64,000 nt of DNA, from positions 310,001 to 374,000 of the forward strand of contig NZ_NSGE01000001.1 of the NCBI RefSeq assembly GCF_002294985.1. The letters run 5' to 3'. The position numbers and the translations under genes are program-made. Origin of the DNA: Mesorhizobium sp. WSM3862 (GTDB lineage Bacteria; Pseudomonadota; Alphaproteobacteria; Rhizobiales; Rhizobiaceae). Of this stretch, positions 17,210 to 27,396 are shown one piece after another (position 1 is the stretch's first letter; every line of letters begins with the position of its first letter). The notes below the pieces were generated by a model. That model did no database searches. It saw only the letters and a list, made by a program, of their open reading frames with translations, and was not told the DNA's origin.

Positions 17210-19531
17210 ATGGACGGCGAGAGCAAGAAAACGGCCCGATCGGACCTCGATGAGGCCGCGCTCTTCTTTCACAAGCACCCCACCCCGGGAAAGCTCGAGA
17301 TCCAGGCGACCAAGCCGCTGGGCAACCAGCGCGACCTCGCGCTTGCCTATTCGCCGGGCGTTGCCGCTCCTTGTCTCGAGATCCGGGACGATCCGGCGGT
17401 CGCCGCCGACTACACGGCGCGTGCCAACCTCGTCGGCGTTGTCTCCAACGGCTCGGCGGTGCTTGGGCTGGGCAATATCGGCCCGCTCGCCTCCAAGCCG
17501 GTGATGGAAGGCAAGGCGGTGCTGTTCAAGAAATTCGCCGGCATCGACGTGTTCGACATCGAGATCGATGCTCCCGAGATCGAGCGCATGGTCGAGACGG
17601 TGGCCGCGCTCGAGCCGACCTTCGGCGGCATCAATCTCGAGGACATCAAGGCGCCTGAATGCTTCGAGGTCGAGGAGCGGCTGAAGGCCCGCATGGGCAT
17701 TCCGGTTTTCCATGACGACCAGCATGGCACGGCAATCATCGTCGCCGCCGCGGTGCTCAACGGGCTGGAATTCGCCGGCAAATCGATCTCCGACATCAAG
17801 ATCGTCACGTCCGGCGGGGGCGCTGCGGCGCTCGCCTGCCTCAACCTTTTGGTCTCGCTCGGGGCCAATGTCGAAAACATCTGGGTCACCGATCGTTTCG
17901 GCGTCGCCTACAAAGGCCGAGTCGAGGAGATGGACCGCTGGAAAGACCCTTATGTGAAGGACACCCAGGCGCGCACGCTGACCGATGTCATCCCTGGCGC
18001 CGACGTCTTTCTCGGCCTCTCCGCCGCCGGCGTGCTGAAGCCAGAACTCCTGCAGCACATGGCGCCGAAGCCGCTGATCCTGGCGCTCGCCAACCCGACG
18101 CCGGAGATCATGCCTGAGGTGGCGCGCGCGGCACGGCCCGACGCCATGATCTGCACCGGGCGCTCCGATTTTCCCAATCAAGTCAATAACGTGCTCTGCT
18201 TTCCTTACATCTTCCGCGGCGCGCTGGATTGCGGGGCGAGCGCCATCAACGAGGAGATGAAGATGGCCGCGGTCAGAGCGATCGCGGCCCTGGCCCGCGA
18301 GGAGCCCTCGGACGTCGCCGCCCGCGCCTATTCCGGCGAGACGCCGGTCTTCGGGCCGGACTTCCTGATCCCCTCGCCCTTCGATCCGCGGCTCATCCTG
18401 CGCATCGCGCCGGCGGTGGCGAGAGCCGCCTGCGACACCGGCGTGGCGACGCGGCCGATCTCCGATTTCGCGGCCTATGTCGACAAGCTCAACCGCTTCG
18501 TCTTCCGCTCCGGCCTGGTGATGAAACCGGTGTTCTCCTCGGCCAAGGCCGCCAGCGCCAAGCGCGTCATCTACGCCGACGGCGAGGACGAGCGCGTGCT
18601 GCGGGCGGCACAGGTGGTCCTGGAGGAAGGCATCGCCGAGCCGATCCTGATCGGCCGTCCGCATGTCGTGGAAGTCAGGCTGAAGCGTTACGGCCTGCGC
18701 ATCCGACCGGGCGTCGATTTCGGCCTGATCAACCCGGAGGACGATCCGCGCTACCGGCACTATGTCGATCTGCTGATCGAGCTCGCCGGCCGCCGCGGTA
18801 TAACGACGGAAGCCGCCCGCACCATGGTGCGCACCAACAACACGGTGATCGCCGCGCTTGCGTTGAAGCGCGGCGATGCGGATGCGATGATTTGCGGGCT
18901 CGAAGGCCGCTTCGAGCGCCATCTGCGCAATGTCACGCTGATCATCGGGCCGCGTCCCGGCATCAAGGACCGCGATCTCTCGACGCTGTCGATGCTGATC
19001 TCGCAGCGCGGCATCATCTTTCTCACCGACACCCATGTCTCCGTCGATCCGACGGCGGAGGAGATCGCCGAGATGACGGTGCTGGCGGCGGAAGAAATCC
19101 AGCGCTTCGGCATCGAGCCGAAGGCTGCGCTGCTGTCGCATTCGGATTTCGGCTCGCGCGATTCGCCCGGCGCGCTCAAGATGCGCGAGGCCGCCGCCAT
19201 CCTCGCCCGCATCGCGCCGGAGCTGCAGTGCGACGGCGAGATGCATGCCGACTCGGCTCTTTCCGAGCATCTGCGCCAGCGCGTCTACCCGCATTCGCGG
19301 CTGAAAGGGGAAGCCAATCTGCTGGTGTTCCCGAACCTCGATTCGGCCAACATCACGCTGACGGCGCTGCGTGCCATGATGGACGCGCTGCATGTCGGGC
19401 CGATCCTGCTCGGCACCGACAAGCCCGCGCACATCCTGACGCCTTCTGTGACGTCGCGCGGCGTGGTCAACATGACGGCACTGGCGGTGGTCGAGGCGGC
19501 GCACAAGGCGCAGGCGCTCGCCCCGATCTGA
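17210..19531 (+). CDS. maeB: Malic enzyme with C-terminal phosphotransacetylase-like domain
   Basis: The 773-residue protein starts at ATG 17210, 6 nt after AGGAGGG. Residues about 15-430 are the malic enzyme: YSPGVAAPC, the nucleotide-binding [14 protein letters not shown], and FHDDQHGTA. Residues about 445-765 form a phosphotransacetylase-like domain, which in MaeB-type enzymes is regulatory and not catalytic. It decarboxylates malate to pyruvate, yielding NAD(P)H; rhizobia have both NAD (Dme) and NADP (Tme) versions of this two-domain form and I cannot tell which this is. No operon partner is evident. Confidence 0.93.
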   Translation: MDGESKKTARSDLDEAALFFHKHPTPGKLEIQATKPLGNQRDLALAYSPGVAAPCLEIRDDPAVAADYTARANLVGVVSNGSAVLGLGNIGPLASKPVMEGKAVLFKKFAGIDVFDIEIDAPEIERMVETVAALEPTFGGINLEDIKAPECFEVEERLKARMGIPVFHDDQHGTAIIVAAAVLNGLEFAGKSISDIKIVTSGGGAAALACLNLLVSLGANVENIWVTDRFGVAYKGRVEEMDRWKDPYVKDTQARTLTDVIPGADVFLGLSAAGVLKPELLQHMAPKPLILALANPTPEIMPEVARAARPDAMICTGRSDFPNQVNNVLCFPYIFRGALDCGASAINEEMKMAAVRAIAALAREEPSDVAARAYSGETPVFGPDFLIPSPFDPRLILRIAPAVARAACDTGVATRPISDFAAYVDKLNRFVFRSGLVMKPVFSSAKAASAKRVIYADGEDERVLRAAQVVLEEGIAEPILIGRPHVVEVRLKRYGLRIRPGVDFGLINPEDDPRYRHYVDLLIELAGRRGITTEAARTMVRTNNTVIAALALKRGDADAMICGLEGRFERHLRNVTLIIGPRPGIKDRDLSTLSMLISQRGIIFLTDTHVSVDPTAEEIAEMTVLAAEEIQRFGIEPKAALLSHSDFGSRDSPGALKMREAAAILARIAPELQCDGEMHADSALSEHLRQRVYPHSRLKGEANLLVFPNLDSANITLTALRAMMDALHVGPILLGTDKPAHILTPSVTSRGVVNMTALAVVEAAHKAQALAPI

Positions 19532-19653
19532 GTTGAGGGTGAGCTCTGGGTTGATGCGAGCTCGCGCCAGCGGAATTGTGTTTGGGTAGTAAGCAAAGGA
19601 ACAGTTAACCACGAACGCGGTAGCCTTCCACCGGCAATCGGGATTCCAGGCGA

Positions 19654-20859
19654 ATGAAGGGGTTGAAGCTGACGCACCTTGCTGCGCTGCTTGCAGCGTT
19701 GGCGGCGTCGGCTGTCGCTGTGACCGAGCCGCAGGCCGCTTCTCGCACCTGCCGCCAGCTCGAAGCGGAGCTTGCAGCCACGCGCGGCGGTGGCGGCGGT
19801 CCGGGACTGATCCGCAAATATGACGACGCAATCGCCCGCCAGCGCGAGCAACTGGCCAAGGCGCGCGGCCGCGCCGGTGATGCCAATTGCGGCTTCGCGC
19901 TGTCGCGCAATGCCGGCCAATGCGCGGCGATCAATGCCTCGATAGAGCGCATGAACGCCAATCTCGACATCTTGCAGGCCAAGCGCCAGCGGCTGGCCGG
20001 CGGCGGCACGCGGCGCGACCGCAGCCGCATTCTTGCGGCGCTCGACGCCAATGGCTGCCGCGATGATGAAGTCGAGGCGCCTCGCGCCCCGATCCAGGAG
20101 GCCGCCCGCAACAATGGTGGCGGCAATCTGTTCGAGCAGCTCTTCGGCCGTGGCGACGAGGAGATCGCTTCGCTCGACACGCCTGAAGCGCTTCCGCCAG
20201 ACGATCCCGGCGCGCGCAACATCCGCCGGGTGATCAACCAACCCGACGGCATGAACCTGCCGAGGATGAACGACGAGTTCCGCACCGTCTGCGTGCGCAC
20301 CTGCGACGGCTATTTCTTCCCGATGTCGAACGCCGCCTCTGTTGGCGATTTCGAGCGCGATCAGAAGAATTGCGAATCGAGCTGCCCCGGCACCGAAATG
20401 CAGGTCTTCTACACGCGCGGCATGGACGATGACGCCGGCAACATGACATCCTCGGCGACCGGCCGTCCTTACAGCAAGCTGCCGACGGCCTATCTCTACA
20501 AGCAGGCCAACTACTCGCGGCCGCCGCAATGCGGCTGCAACGCCCAGGCCGAAAACTTCTCGATCATAGGCGGTAATCCGCCCAATCCGGAGCAGCCGCA
20601 GCCGGACAGCGGGGTGACGACCCTCGTGCCGGCGCCGGCGGCCAAGCTCGATGCTGGCGCCGATCCCGAAACGCTCGCCAACGCTGCAGGCGGGCTCGAC
20701 CGCGCGGCTATCAAGCAGCTGACCGCCAAGGTGCCGGCGTCACCGGTTTCGGCCCTGCCGCCGGAACAGCGCAAGGTCAGGGTCGTCGGGCCAGCGTTCC
20801 TTCCCGACCCATCAGCGGCAATAGATCTGCAAGCTCCGGCCCCGAAGACCGCCCGGTAA
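19654..20859 (+). CDS. DUF2865 domain-containing secreted protein
   Basis: A 401-residue protein with an N-terminal signal peptide (about 1-29, ending AASR). A charged, coiled region (about 35-125) containing Cys residues follows. The conserved core around 205-300 contains [15 protein letters not shown], spaced Cys residues and a [13 protein letters not shown] block, the pattern of rhizobial DUF2865 proteins. The C-terminus is Pro/Ala-rich. It is predicted to be periplasmic and has no known function. Its last 83 bp overlap the convergent gltX gene. A TTAACCA element lies about 50 bp upstream, near 19605. Confidence 0.8.
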   Translation: MKGLKLTHLAALLAALAASAVAVTEPQAASRTCRQLEAELAATRGGGGGPGLIRKYDDAIARQREQLAKARGRAGDANCGFALSRNAGQCAAINASIERMNANLDILQAKRQRLAGGGTRRDRSRILAALDANGCRDDEVEAPRAPIQEAARNNGGGNLFEQLFGRGDEEIASLDTPEALPPDDPGARNIRRVINQPDGMNLPRMNDEFRTVCVRTCDGYFFPMSNAASVGDFERDQKNCESSCPGTEMQVFYTRGMDDDAGNMTSSATGRPYSKLPTAYLYKQANYSRPPQCGCNAQAENFSIIGGNPPNPEQPQPDSGVTTLVPAPAAKLDAGADPETLANAAGGLDRAAIKQLTAKVPASPVSALPPEQRKVRVVGPAFLPDPSAAIDLQAPAPKTAR

Positions 20860-22150
20860 GGGCAAGCCGCAGCGGCATGAACAGCGGCTTGCCCTTGCGG
20901 CCCGTCGCTTCCCTGATCTTGCCGGTCCAATCCTTCCAGACCGTGCCGTTCCAAGGCTCTTCCGGCAACAGGTCGAACGCCTGGTGGAGGAAATCACGGT
21001 CCTCGCCGGAAAATTCCGCCGGCTCCTGCGGCCCGTCACTCAGGATTCGCCACCAGGCGACAGCGTCGGACAAACGGTCGATATTGCCGCGCACGGCGAG
21101 CCAGAAGGGCTCGGCCCTGTCGCCGGAAATGCCAAGCACAATCAGCCGGTCGCGCGCCTCCTCGAACGGCATTTGGTGCATCAGCGTGCGATTGAGCACG
21201 AAAAGCTCGTCGGGATCGAACTTGGCGGCAGACTTGGATGTCGCGGCCGGGTCGAAATGGCTGGCGAGCTCGTTGAGATCGTGCGCTGCCGTGACATTCT
21301 CCGATGTGCCAACGAGCACGGCAAGTGAGGCGACAGCCATCGGCTCGATGCCGTCCTCGCGCAGGCTTTCGATCGACAGCGCGCCGGTGCGCTTCGACAG
21401 CCCCTCACCCGACACGGTGGTCAAGAGATTGTGGTGCCCGAACACCGGCGGCTCAGCGCCCAGCGCCTGGAACAAGGCGATCTGCACGCCGGTGTTGGTC
21501 ACGTGGTCGTCGCCGCGTATGACATGGGTGACGCCCATCTCGATGTCGTCGACCACCGAAGGCAGCGTGTAGAGATAAGTGCCGTCCTCACGCACCAGGA
21601 CCGGGTCCGACAGTGAGGCGAGATCGACGGTCTCCTCGCCGCGCACAAGGTCGTTCCAGTGCACCTCGGTCCGCTCGGGCTGCAGCGGGTCGCCGGTGAA
21701 GTTCGGCAAAAGAAAGCGCCAATGCGGCCGGCGCCCGTCGGATTCGTATTCGGCCACCTGCTCCGGCGTCAGCGTCAATGCCTCGCGGCCATAGACCGGC
21801 GGCAGACCGCGCGTGCGGCGCACCTTGCGGCGCAGGTCTAACTCCTCCGGCGTTTCGTAGCAGGCATAAAGCACGCGCGCCGCCTTCAGCCGCTCCACCG
21901 CGGCGTCATAGACTTCAAAGCGACGCGACTGGTATTCGGTAACGTCGGGAAAAATGCCGAGCCAATGCAGGTCATAGAGAATTGAATCGGCGAATTCCTG
22001 CGTCGAACGGGCAACGTCTGTATCGTCGAAGCGCTGGATGTAGCGGCCCTTGTTGTTCATGGCGAAAAGCCAGTTGAACAGCGCGGTGCGGGCATTGCCG
22101 ATGTGGATGCGGCCGGTCGGCGACGGGGCGAAACGAACGGTAACTGTCAT
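20777..22150 (-). CDS. gltX: Glutamate--tRNA ligase
   Basis: The 457-residue class I synthetase starts at the ATG complementary to 22148-22150. The HIGH-type motif lies in [13 protein letters not shown] (9-21) and the KMSKS equivalent is LSKRT (251-255). It charges tRNA with glutamate in the cytoplasm. Alphaproteobacteria commonly carry two GluRS paralogues, one mischarging tRNA-Gln for GatCAB; which copy this is cannot be decided here. The C-terminal coding end overlaps the opposing DUF2865 gene by 83 bp. Longer open frame upstream of the ATG is untranslated. Confidence 0.95.
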   Translation of the reverse strand: MTVTVRFAPSPTGRIHIGNARTALFNWLFAMNNKGRYIQRFDDTDVARSTQEFADSILYDLHWLGIFPDVTEYQSRRFEVYDAAVERLKAARVLYACYETPEELDLRRKVRRTRGLPPVYGREALTLTPEQVAEYESDGRRPHWRFLLPNFTGDPLQPERTEVHWNDLVRGEETVDLASLSDPVLVREDGTYLYTLPSVVDDIEMGVTHVIRGDDHVTNTGVQIALFQALGAEPPVFGHHNLLTTVSGEGLSKRTGALSIESLREDGIEPMAVASLAVLVGTSENVTAAHDLNELASHFDPAATSKSAAKFDPDELFVLNRTLMHQMPFEEARDRLIVLGISGDRAEPFWLAVRGNIDRLSDAVAWWRILSDGPQEPAEFSGEDRDFLHQAFDLLPEEPWNGTVWKDWTGKIREATGRKGKPLFMPLRLALTGRSSGPELADLLPLMGREGTLARRP

Positions 22151-22208
22151 GAGCGGGGCGTAGCGAATGCTTCCAGGCTTGACAAGACACGCCCCCGCGC
22201 AGGGCAAC

Positions 22209-22237
22209 AGATAGTGCAAGCCAGCTAAAATGAAAAG
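22209..22237 (-). promoter_or_regulatory. Candidate gltX promoter
   Basis: On the minus strand, CTTTTC (-35) and CTATCT (-10) are 17 bp apart, each matching 4-5 of 6 bases of the rhizobial CTTGAC/CTATAT pattern. They end about 58 bp before the gltX ATG. Confidence 0.35.
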
Positions 22238-22326
22238 CCGCCCGTCGGGCCCGGCCCCGGGCAACCCGACGAACCGTCCGCAAGGACCGTCAAATAAAGG
22301 CTTTTCGATGCGCCTTTCTGTCCCCG

Positions 22327-22335
22327 TTATCCACA
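22327..22335 (+). promoter_or_regulatory. DnaA-box match TTATCCACA
   Basis: A perfect copy of the strong 9-mer DnaA box. By chance about half an occurrence is expected in a window this size, so position upstream of a ribonucleotide reductase gene is the main argument. Confidence 0.4.
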
Positions 22336-22366
22336 TTTGTGACACACAACATATTGGGGTCACAAA
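22336..22366. promoter_or_regulatory. Inverted repeat TTTGTGAC-N15-GTCACAAA
   Basis: Perfect 8-bp arms, directly abutting the DnaA-box match. The arms contain CRP-like TGTGA/TCACA half-sites, but the spacer (N15 between the 8-bp arms) is much longer than the CRP/FNR type. Possible operator of unknown regulator. Confidence 0.35.
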
Positions 22367-22439
22367 ACCTACAAAAACGAATCCTTGACGGGTCAGAACG
22401 AGTCGCTTTTTATAGGCCATGCGCTCCTGTTGCGGGCGT

Positions 22440-22469
22440 GACCGGAGAGTTCAGAAGCCGGTCTTTTTT
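22440..22469 (+). terminator. Rho-independent terminator inside the gltX-nrdJ gap
   Basis: GACCGG (22440-22445) and CCGGTC (22458-22463) form a 6-bp stem with a 12-nt loop, followed by TTTTTT. No plus-strand gene ends here. A CTTGACG element at 22384-22390 lies about 50 bp upstream, so it could end a short RNA or attenuate a longer leader. Confidence 0.6.
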
Positions 22470-22571
22470 CCCGGATTTTGTGCGTTTTGCCCACATTTCC
22501 GCCCGTTCACGAGGCCGGCGGAAGCGTTGGGTATGATGGGGCTTGGGTGGGCGAAAGGGAGAATTGTCGGG

Positions 22572-22607
22572 CTGGAAAAAATGATCTGTTAACACTATAT
22601 TTAGTGT
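22572..22607 (+). promoter_or_regulatory. nrdJ promoter overlapped by NrdR box 1
   Basis: CTGGAA (22572-22577) and CTATAT (22595-22600) are 17 bp apart and fit the rhizobial promoter pattern. The -10 lies inside ACACTATATTTAGTGT (22592-22607), which matches the NrdR-box consensus at nearly every base. NrdR binding there would block RNA polymerase when dATP is high. Confidence 0.75.
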
Positions 22608-22620
22608 TTGCAGGCAGGCT

Positions 22621-22636
22621 CGACCCTAGATAGTGT
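22621..22636 (+). promoter_or_regulatory. NrdR box 2 (degenerate)
   Basis: The right half TAGTGT is perfect and the left half (ACCCTA) is weaker. It lies 29 bp downstream of box 1, slightly less than the usual three helical turns. NrdR sites normally come in pairs, which supports this reading. Confidence 0.55.
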
Positions 22637-22871
22637 GAACCTCCCTCTTCCGAGGGAATCGACAAAAGTTTCAGTTTTGAGGGACCCGCGGGTCGGCCTG
22701 CAGCCTGGTGAGCGCCTGGAAGGGCGTTTGCTTGTCTGCACGGTGCTGCCCGCGACGAGGAGAATGCCGGCGTCGCCTGCGATGCCGGCAAACGGCGGAC
22801 CGTGCTTTTCGCCTGGCGGGGCAGCAATCCCTGGGGAAAAGCGCTATATGTAGACAAAAGGGACCGAACCA

Positions 22872-25800
22872 ATGCGCATCGAGCGTCGCTTCACCAAGCC
22901 AGACCAAGCAGGTCAAGAAGGGGCAGCCTATGCGGAGATCGAATTCCGCAAGGCTCTGTCGGAGATCAAGAATCCCGACGGCTCGGTGGTGTTCCGCCTC
23001 GACAACATCGATGTGCCGGCGCAGTTCAGCCAGGTCGCGGCCGACATCCTGGCCCAAAAATATTTCCGCAAGGCCGGCGTCCCGGCGCGCCTGAAGAAGG
23101 TCGAGGAGAACGACGTCCCCTCCTTCCTGTGGCGTTCGGTTGCCGACGAGGCCGAACTCGCCAAGCTCCCTGAGGCCGAGCGCTATGGTTCGGAAACCGA
23201 TGCCCGCCAGGTCTTCGACCGGCTGTCCGGCACCTGGACCTATTGGGGCTGGAAGGGCGGTTACTTCAAGTCGGAAGAAGATGCGCGCGCTTTCCGCGAC
23301 GAGCTTGCCTATATGCTGGCCACTCAGCGCGTGGCACCGAACTCGCCGCAATGGTTCAACACCGGCCTGCACTGGGCCTATGGCATCGACGGGCCGAGCC
23401 AGGGTCACTTCTATGTCGACCCCTTCACCGGCAAGCTGACCAAGTCCAAGTCGGCTTACGAGCATCCGCAGCCGCATGCCTGCTTCATCCAGAGCGTTCA
23501 GGACGACCTCGTCAACGAGGGCGGCATCATGGACCTGTGGGTGCGTGAGGCGCGCCTGTTCAAATACGGCTCCGGCACCGGCTCGAACTTCTCGATGCTG
23601 CGCGGCGAAGGCGAGAAGCTGTCCGGCGGCGGCCGCTCGTCCGGCCTGATGAGCTTCCTCAAGATCGGCGATCGCGCGGCGGGCGCCATCAAGTCGGGCG
23701 GCACGACGCGCCGCGCCGCCAAGATGGTCATCGTCGACGCCGACCATCCCGACATCGAGGACTTCATCGACTGGAAGGTCAATGAGGAGCAGAAGGTCGC
23801 CTCGCTGGTGACCGGCTCGAAGATCGTCAAGAAGCACCTCGAAGCGATCATGAAGGCCTGCGTCAATTGCGAAGGCAATGGCGACGACTGCTTCGACCCG
23901 GCCCTCAACACCGCGCTGAAGCGCGAGATCAAGGCGGCCAAGAAGGACGCTGTGCCGGAGAACTACATCTATCGCGTCATCCAGTTCGCCCGCCAGGGCT
24001 ACACCTCGATGTCGTTCAAGACCTACGACACCGACTGGGACTCTGACGCCTATCTCACCGTTTCCGGCCAGAACTCCAACAACTCGGTGTCGCTGAAGGA
24101 CAACTTCCTGCGCGCCGTCGAGGCCGACGGCGACTGGCAGCTCACGGCCCGCAAGGACGGCAAGGTGCTGAAGACGCTGAAGGCGCGGGATCTGTGGGAA
24201 AAGATCGGTTATGCCGCCTGGGCGTCCGCCGATCCCGGCCTGCATTTCAACACGACCATGAACGACTGGCACACCTGCGCCTCCGCCGGTGCGATCCGGG
24301 CCTCCAACCCGTGCTCGGAATATATGTTCCTCGACGACACGGCCTGCAATCTCGCCTCGATCAACCTCCTGCCCTACCGCAAGGAAGACGGCACGATCGA
24401 CATCGCCGCTTACGAGCACACCGTTCGGCTGTGGACCGTCGTGCTCGAGATCTCGGTGATGATGGCGCAGTTCCCGTCCAAGGAGATCGCCAAGCTCTCC
24501 TACGACTACCGCACGCTCGGCCTCGGCTACGCCAATATCGGCGGCCTGTTGATGACGTCCGGCATTCCCTACGACTCCGACGCGGGCCGCGCGATCTGCG
24601 CCGCGCTCACCGCCATCATGACCGGCATCGCCTATGCGACCTCGGCCGAAATGGCTTCCGAGCTCGGTGCCTTCCCGGACTATGACCGCAACGCACAGAA
24701 CATGCTGCGTGTCATGCGCAACCACCGCCGTGCCGCCTATGGCGACAAGGACGGCTACGAGAAGCTCGCCGTCAATCCGGTGCCGCTGGTCGCCTCCGAC
24801 CTGAAGCAGCAGGCGCTGGCCGAGCATGCCCGCGCCGCCTGGGATCGCGCCATCGAGCTCGGCGAGGAGCATGGCTACCGCAACGCGCAGGCGACCGTCA
24901 TCGCGCCGACCGGCACGATCGGCCTGGTCATGGACTGCGACACCACCGGCATCGAGCCCGACTTCGCGCTGGTGAAGTTCAAGAAGCTCGCCGGCGGCGG
25001 CTACTTCAAGATCATCAACCGCGCGGTGCCGGAAGCGCTGCGCACGCTCGGCTACTCCGAAAGCCAGATCGCCGAGATCGAGGCCTATGCCGTCGGCCAT
25101 GGCAACCTCAACCAGGCGCCCGGCATCAACCCGTCTTCGCTGAAGGCCAAGGGCTTCACCGATGACAAGATCGTGGCGCTGAATGCGGCGCTGAAGTCGG
25201 CCTTCGACATCAAGTTCGTGTTCAACCAGTGGACGCTCGGCGCCGATTGGGTGAAAGAGACGCTCGGCTTCACCGACGAGCAGCTTTCCGACTTCTCCTT
25301 CGAGATGCTGCCGGCGCTGGGCTTCTCCAAGAAGGACATCGACGCCGCCAACATCCATGTCTGCGGTGCGATGACGCTCGAAGGGGCACCGTTCCTCAAG
25401 GCCGAGCACCTGCCGGTGTTCGACTGCGCCAGCCCCTGCGGCAAGATCGGCAAGCGCTCGCTGTCGATCCAGAGCCACATCCTGATGATGGCGGCGGCGC
25501 AGCCCTTCATCTCGGGCGCCATTTCCAAGACCATCAACATGCCGAACGAGGCGACGGTCGAGGACGCCAAGAACGCCTACATGCTGTCCTGGAAGCTGGC
25601 GCTGAAGGCCAACGCGCTCTATCGCGACGGCTCGAAGCTGTCGCAGCCGCTCAATGCCTCGCTGCTCGCCGACGGCGAGGAGGACGAGGACGAGGCGGTC
25701 GAGCAGCTGATTGCGGCGCCCGCCGCGCAGCGCGCCGTGCAGGTGACGGAAAAGATCGTCGAGCGCGTCATCGAGCGTCTCTACCGCGACCGCGAGAAGC

Positions 25801-26663
25801 TGCCGAACCGCCGCAAGGGCTACACGCAGAAGGCGGTCGTCGGCGGCCACAAGGTGTATCTCAGGACCGGCGAGTTCGACGACGGCCGCCTCGGCGAGAT
25901 CTTCATCGACATGCACAAGGAAGGTGCCGCATTCCGCGCCATGATGAACAACTTCGCCATCGCCATCTCGCTCGGCCTGCAATATGGCGTGCCACTCGAC
26001 GAATATGTCGAGGCCTTCACCTTCACCAAGTTCGAGCCGGCCGGCATGGTGCAGGGCAACGACGCAATCAAGAACGCGACGTCGATCCTCGACTACGTGT
26101 TCCGCGAGCTTGCCGTGTCCTATCTCGGCCGCCACGACCTCGCCCATGTCGACCAGTCGGACTTCGACAAGACGGCGCTCGGCCGCGGCATCACCGAAGG
26201 CAAGGCGACGCCCTTCTCCAAGGGCCTCTATCGCGGCGCCTCTCCGGTGAAGCTGGTCTCGGCTGCCGGTTCGGACCCCAAGGGCTTTGGCGGCTCAGCC
26301 CCGACGACCGCCCCTGCCCGCGCAGCGCCCACCGCCTTTGCCGGCTCCAACGTGCTGGCATTGAAGCCGGCAAGCGACGAGGCCCTTGCCTACAAGCGCG
26401 ACTATGAGGAGCGCGCCAGGGAACTGGCCGAGGAGATGGTGGAAGAGGAAGCCGAGGCCGCCGGCGGCGCCGAGGCGCTCTTCACCGACGCCGCCGCCAA
26501 CGAGGCCGCCGAGGCCAAGAAGCTAGCCGCCACCCGTCGCCAGCAGTCCTTGCTCCAGGGTTACACCGGCAACGAATGTTCGGAGTGCCACAACTTCACC
26601 ATGGTGCGGAACGGCACCTGCGAGAAGTGCGACACGTGTGGTTCGACGAGCGGGTGCAGCTGA
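22872..26663 (+). CDS. nrdJ: Adenosylcobalamin-dependent (class II) ribonucleotide reductase
   Basis: The 1263-residue protein is the long alphaproteobacterial NrdJ. An active-site cysteine lies at Cys204 (PHACFIQS), and the radical-site block NPCSEYMF at 479-486 holds the catalytic Asn-Cys-Glu set. [13 protein letters not shown] and later glycine-rich loops bind substrate. Near 1000-1080 there is a TSCPD-type domain ([18 protein letters not shown]). The C-terminus is a Cys cluster (C1236, C1239, C1250, C1253, C1256, C1262) that resembles a zinc ribbon and may shuttle reducing equivalents. It makes deoxyribonucleotides without needing oxygen. Two NrdR boxes upstream indicate dATP-linked repression. 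Confidence 0.96.
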   Translation: MRIERRFTKPDQAGQEGAAYAEIEFRKALSEIKNPDGSVVFRLDNIDVPAQFSQVAADILAQKYFRKAGVPARLKKVEENDVPSFLWRSVADEAELAKLPEAERYGSETDARQVFDRLSGTWTYWGWKGGYFKSEEDARAFRDELAYMLATQRVAPNSPQWFNTGLHWAYGIDGPSQGHFYVDPFTGKLTKSKSAYEHPQPHACFIQSVQDDLVNEGGIMDLWVREARLFKYGSGTGSNFSMLRGEGEKLSGGGRSSGLMSFLKIGDRAAGAIKSGGTTRRAAKMVIVDADHPDIEDFIDWKVNEEQKVASLVTGSKIVKKHLEAIMKACVNCEGNGDDCFDPALNTALKREIKAAKKDAVPENYIYRVIQFARQGYTSMSFKTYDTDWDSDAYLTVSGQNSNNSVSLKDNFLRAVEADGDWQLTARKDGKVLKTLKARDLWEKIGYAAWASADPGLHFNTTMNDWHTCASAGAIRASNPCSEYMFLDDTACNLASINLLPYRKEDGTIDIAAYEHTVRLWTVVLEISVMMAQFPSKEIAKLSYDYRTLGLGYANIGGLLMTSGIPYDSDAGRAICAALTAIMTGIAYATSAEMASELGAFPDYDRNAQNMLRVMRNHRRAAYGDKDGYEKLAVNPVPLVASDLKQQALAEHARAAWDRAIELGEEHGYRNAQATVIAPTGTIGLVMDCDTTGIEPDFALVKFKKLAGGGYFKIINRAVPEALRTLGYSESQIAEIEAYAVGHGNLNQAPGINPSSLKAKGFTDDKIVALNAALKSAFDIKFVFNQWTLGADWVKETLGFTDEQLSDFSFEMLPALGFSKKDIDAANIHVCGAMTLEGAPFLKAEHLPVFDCASPCGKIGKRSLSIQSHILMMAAAQPFISGAISKTINMPNEATVEDAKNAYMLSWKLALKANALYRDGSKLSQPLNASLLADGEEDEDEAVEQLIAAPAAQRAVQVTEKIVERVIERLYRDREKLPNRRKGYTQKAVVGGHKVYLRTGEFDDGRLGEIFIDMHKEGAAFRAMMNNFAIAISLGLQYGVPLDEYVEAFTFTKFEPAGMVQGNDAIKNATSILDYVFRELAVSYLGRHDLAHVDQSDFDKTALGRGITEGKATPFSKGLYRGASPVKLVSAAGSDPKGFGGSAPTTAPARAAPTAFAGSNVLALKPASDEALAYKRDYEERARELAEEMVEEEAEAAGGAEALFTDAAANEAAEAKKLAATRRQQSLLQGYTGNECSECHNFTMVRNGTCEKCDTCGSTSGCS

Positions 26664-26669
26664 GGCCCG

Positions 26670-26827
26670 ATGCCGCCAAGGCTGACAGTCAGCGAAGTTA
26701 TTCGCAAGCTGAAGGCCGATGGCTGGTATCTGGTTGCAACCAAATGCAGCCATCGCCAATATAGATCAAAGCCGGCCGCGTCATCGTGGCCGGCCACACT
26801 GGCCTGATTGTCCAAGACCTTCCATGA
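26670..26827 (+). pseudogene. HicA-like mRNA interferase remnant, frameshifted and truncated
   Basis: The ATG at 26670 opens a 45-residue frame with a good HicA start: EVIRKLKADGWYLV and KCSHRQYR, including the conserved Gly-Trp and the SH-x-Q-[YF]-R histidine segment. The frame then runs off into non-homologous sequence and stops at 26807. The expected continuation, IKAGRVIVAGHTGL, is present in another frame at 26765-26827, so a small indel near 26763 broke the gene. The usual C-terminal helix is missing because the following VOC gene starts at 26824. No HicB antitoxin gene is adjacent. This is a decayed toxin gene. Confidence 0.65.
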
Positions 26828-27195
26828 TCGACCACATCACCATCGAAGTGTGCGACCTCGAGAAGAGCAAGCTCTTCTACGAAAAGGCTTTTGCGCCCTT
26901 GGGCTACAGCCTCTCCTTCGGCAAGGAGGGCGTGTTCTGGGCCTTCGATGTCGGCAATGGCTGCCTGTTCGAGATCCAGCGCGCCGGCGAGCAGCCGCCG
27001 CTCACCCATCTGCACGTTGCCTTCCGGGTGAAGAGCAAGGCGGAGGTCGATGCGTTCTATCGGGCGGCGCTGGAGGCAGGTGCCGCAGACAATGGTGAGC
27101 CCGGGCCGCGTCCGGACTACGCGGCGAACTACTACGCCTGCTTCGTGCTCGATCCCGACGGTTACAACATCGAGGCGATGATCAACGAGGGGTAG
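26824..27195 (+). CDS. VOC-family (glyoxalase-like) protein
   Basis: This 123-residue single-domain VOC protein begins MIDHITIEVCDLEKSKLFYE and ends with FVLDPDGYNIEAM, the paired beta-alpha-beta edges of the fold. Candidate metal ligands are His4, His62-type and the C-terminal Glu. Members include glyoxalase I, dioxygenases and fosfomycin-resistance proteins; the substrate cannot be assigned. The ATG at 26824 overlaps the end of the hicA remnant, and a MITE-like repeat follows 12 bp after the stop. Confidence 0.8.
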   Translation: MIDHITIEVCDLEKSKLFYEKAFAPLGYSLSFGKEGVFWAFDVGNGCLFEIQRAGEQPPLTHLHVAFRVKSKAEVDAFYRAALEAGAADNGEPGPRPDYAANYYACFVLDPDGYNIEAMINEG

Positions 27196-27207
27196 CGCGC
27201 GCCCTCT

Positions 27208-27388
27208 CCTTCTCCCCTTGTGGGAGAAGGTGGATTGGCGCGCAGCGCCGAGACGGATGAGGGGTGTTCCAGCGGAGTGAGACGCTGCGATCCTGTCGCT
27301 GTGCCCAACGTTGGCGAAGGTCTGCGGCAAGCTGGAGCACCCCTCATCCGTCGCCTTCGGCGACACCTTCTCCCACAAGGGGAGAAGG
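27208..27388. repeat. 181-bp palindromic repeat element (MITE-like)
   Basis: The ends 27208-27232 and 27364-27388 are perfect 25-bp inverted repeats. Each end is itself a hairpin (CCTTCTCCCCTTGTGGGAGAAGG-type). Inside them 27254-27266 and 27338-27350 form a second perfect 13-bp inverted pair. There is no ORF with coding signal inside. It fills the gap between the VOC gene and the convergent DUF2314 gene. A degenerate relative of the arm lies near 32552-32573. Confidence 0.85.
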
Positions 27389-27396
27389 GGAACCAC

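Larger units (their letters stand above)
22151..22871. other. 721-bp regulatory intergenic region between gltX and nrdJ
   Basis: This is the largest gene-free stretch of the window. From left to right it holds a gltX promoter candidate (22209-22237), a DnaA-box match (22327-22335), an 8-bp inverted repeat (22336-22366), a CTTGAC-like promoter element at 22384 with a hairpin-T6 terminator at 22440-22469, and the nrdJ promoter with two NrdR boxes (22572-22636). A TCCCTC/GAGGGA hairpin (about 22643-22658) and the 12-bp palindrome GACCCGCGGGTC (22683-22694) follow in the nrdJ leader. I could not assemble a cobalamin riboswitch. Confidence 0.6.

Noticed and set aside
17171..19831. Long antisense frame opposite the malic enzyme gene
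   Set aside because: Arg/His-rich shadow frame with no domain and no ribosome site.
22637..22871. Cobalamin riboswitch in the nrdJ leader
   Set aside because: A B12-dependent enzyme invites this idea, and the region has GCTGCCCGCGAC-like text, but I could not find a convincing B12 box or the paired core helices. A covariance-model search would decide.
22671..26147. Long antisense frame opposite nrdJ
   Set aside because: A shadow frame of a conserved essential gene, without recognisable motifs.
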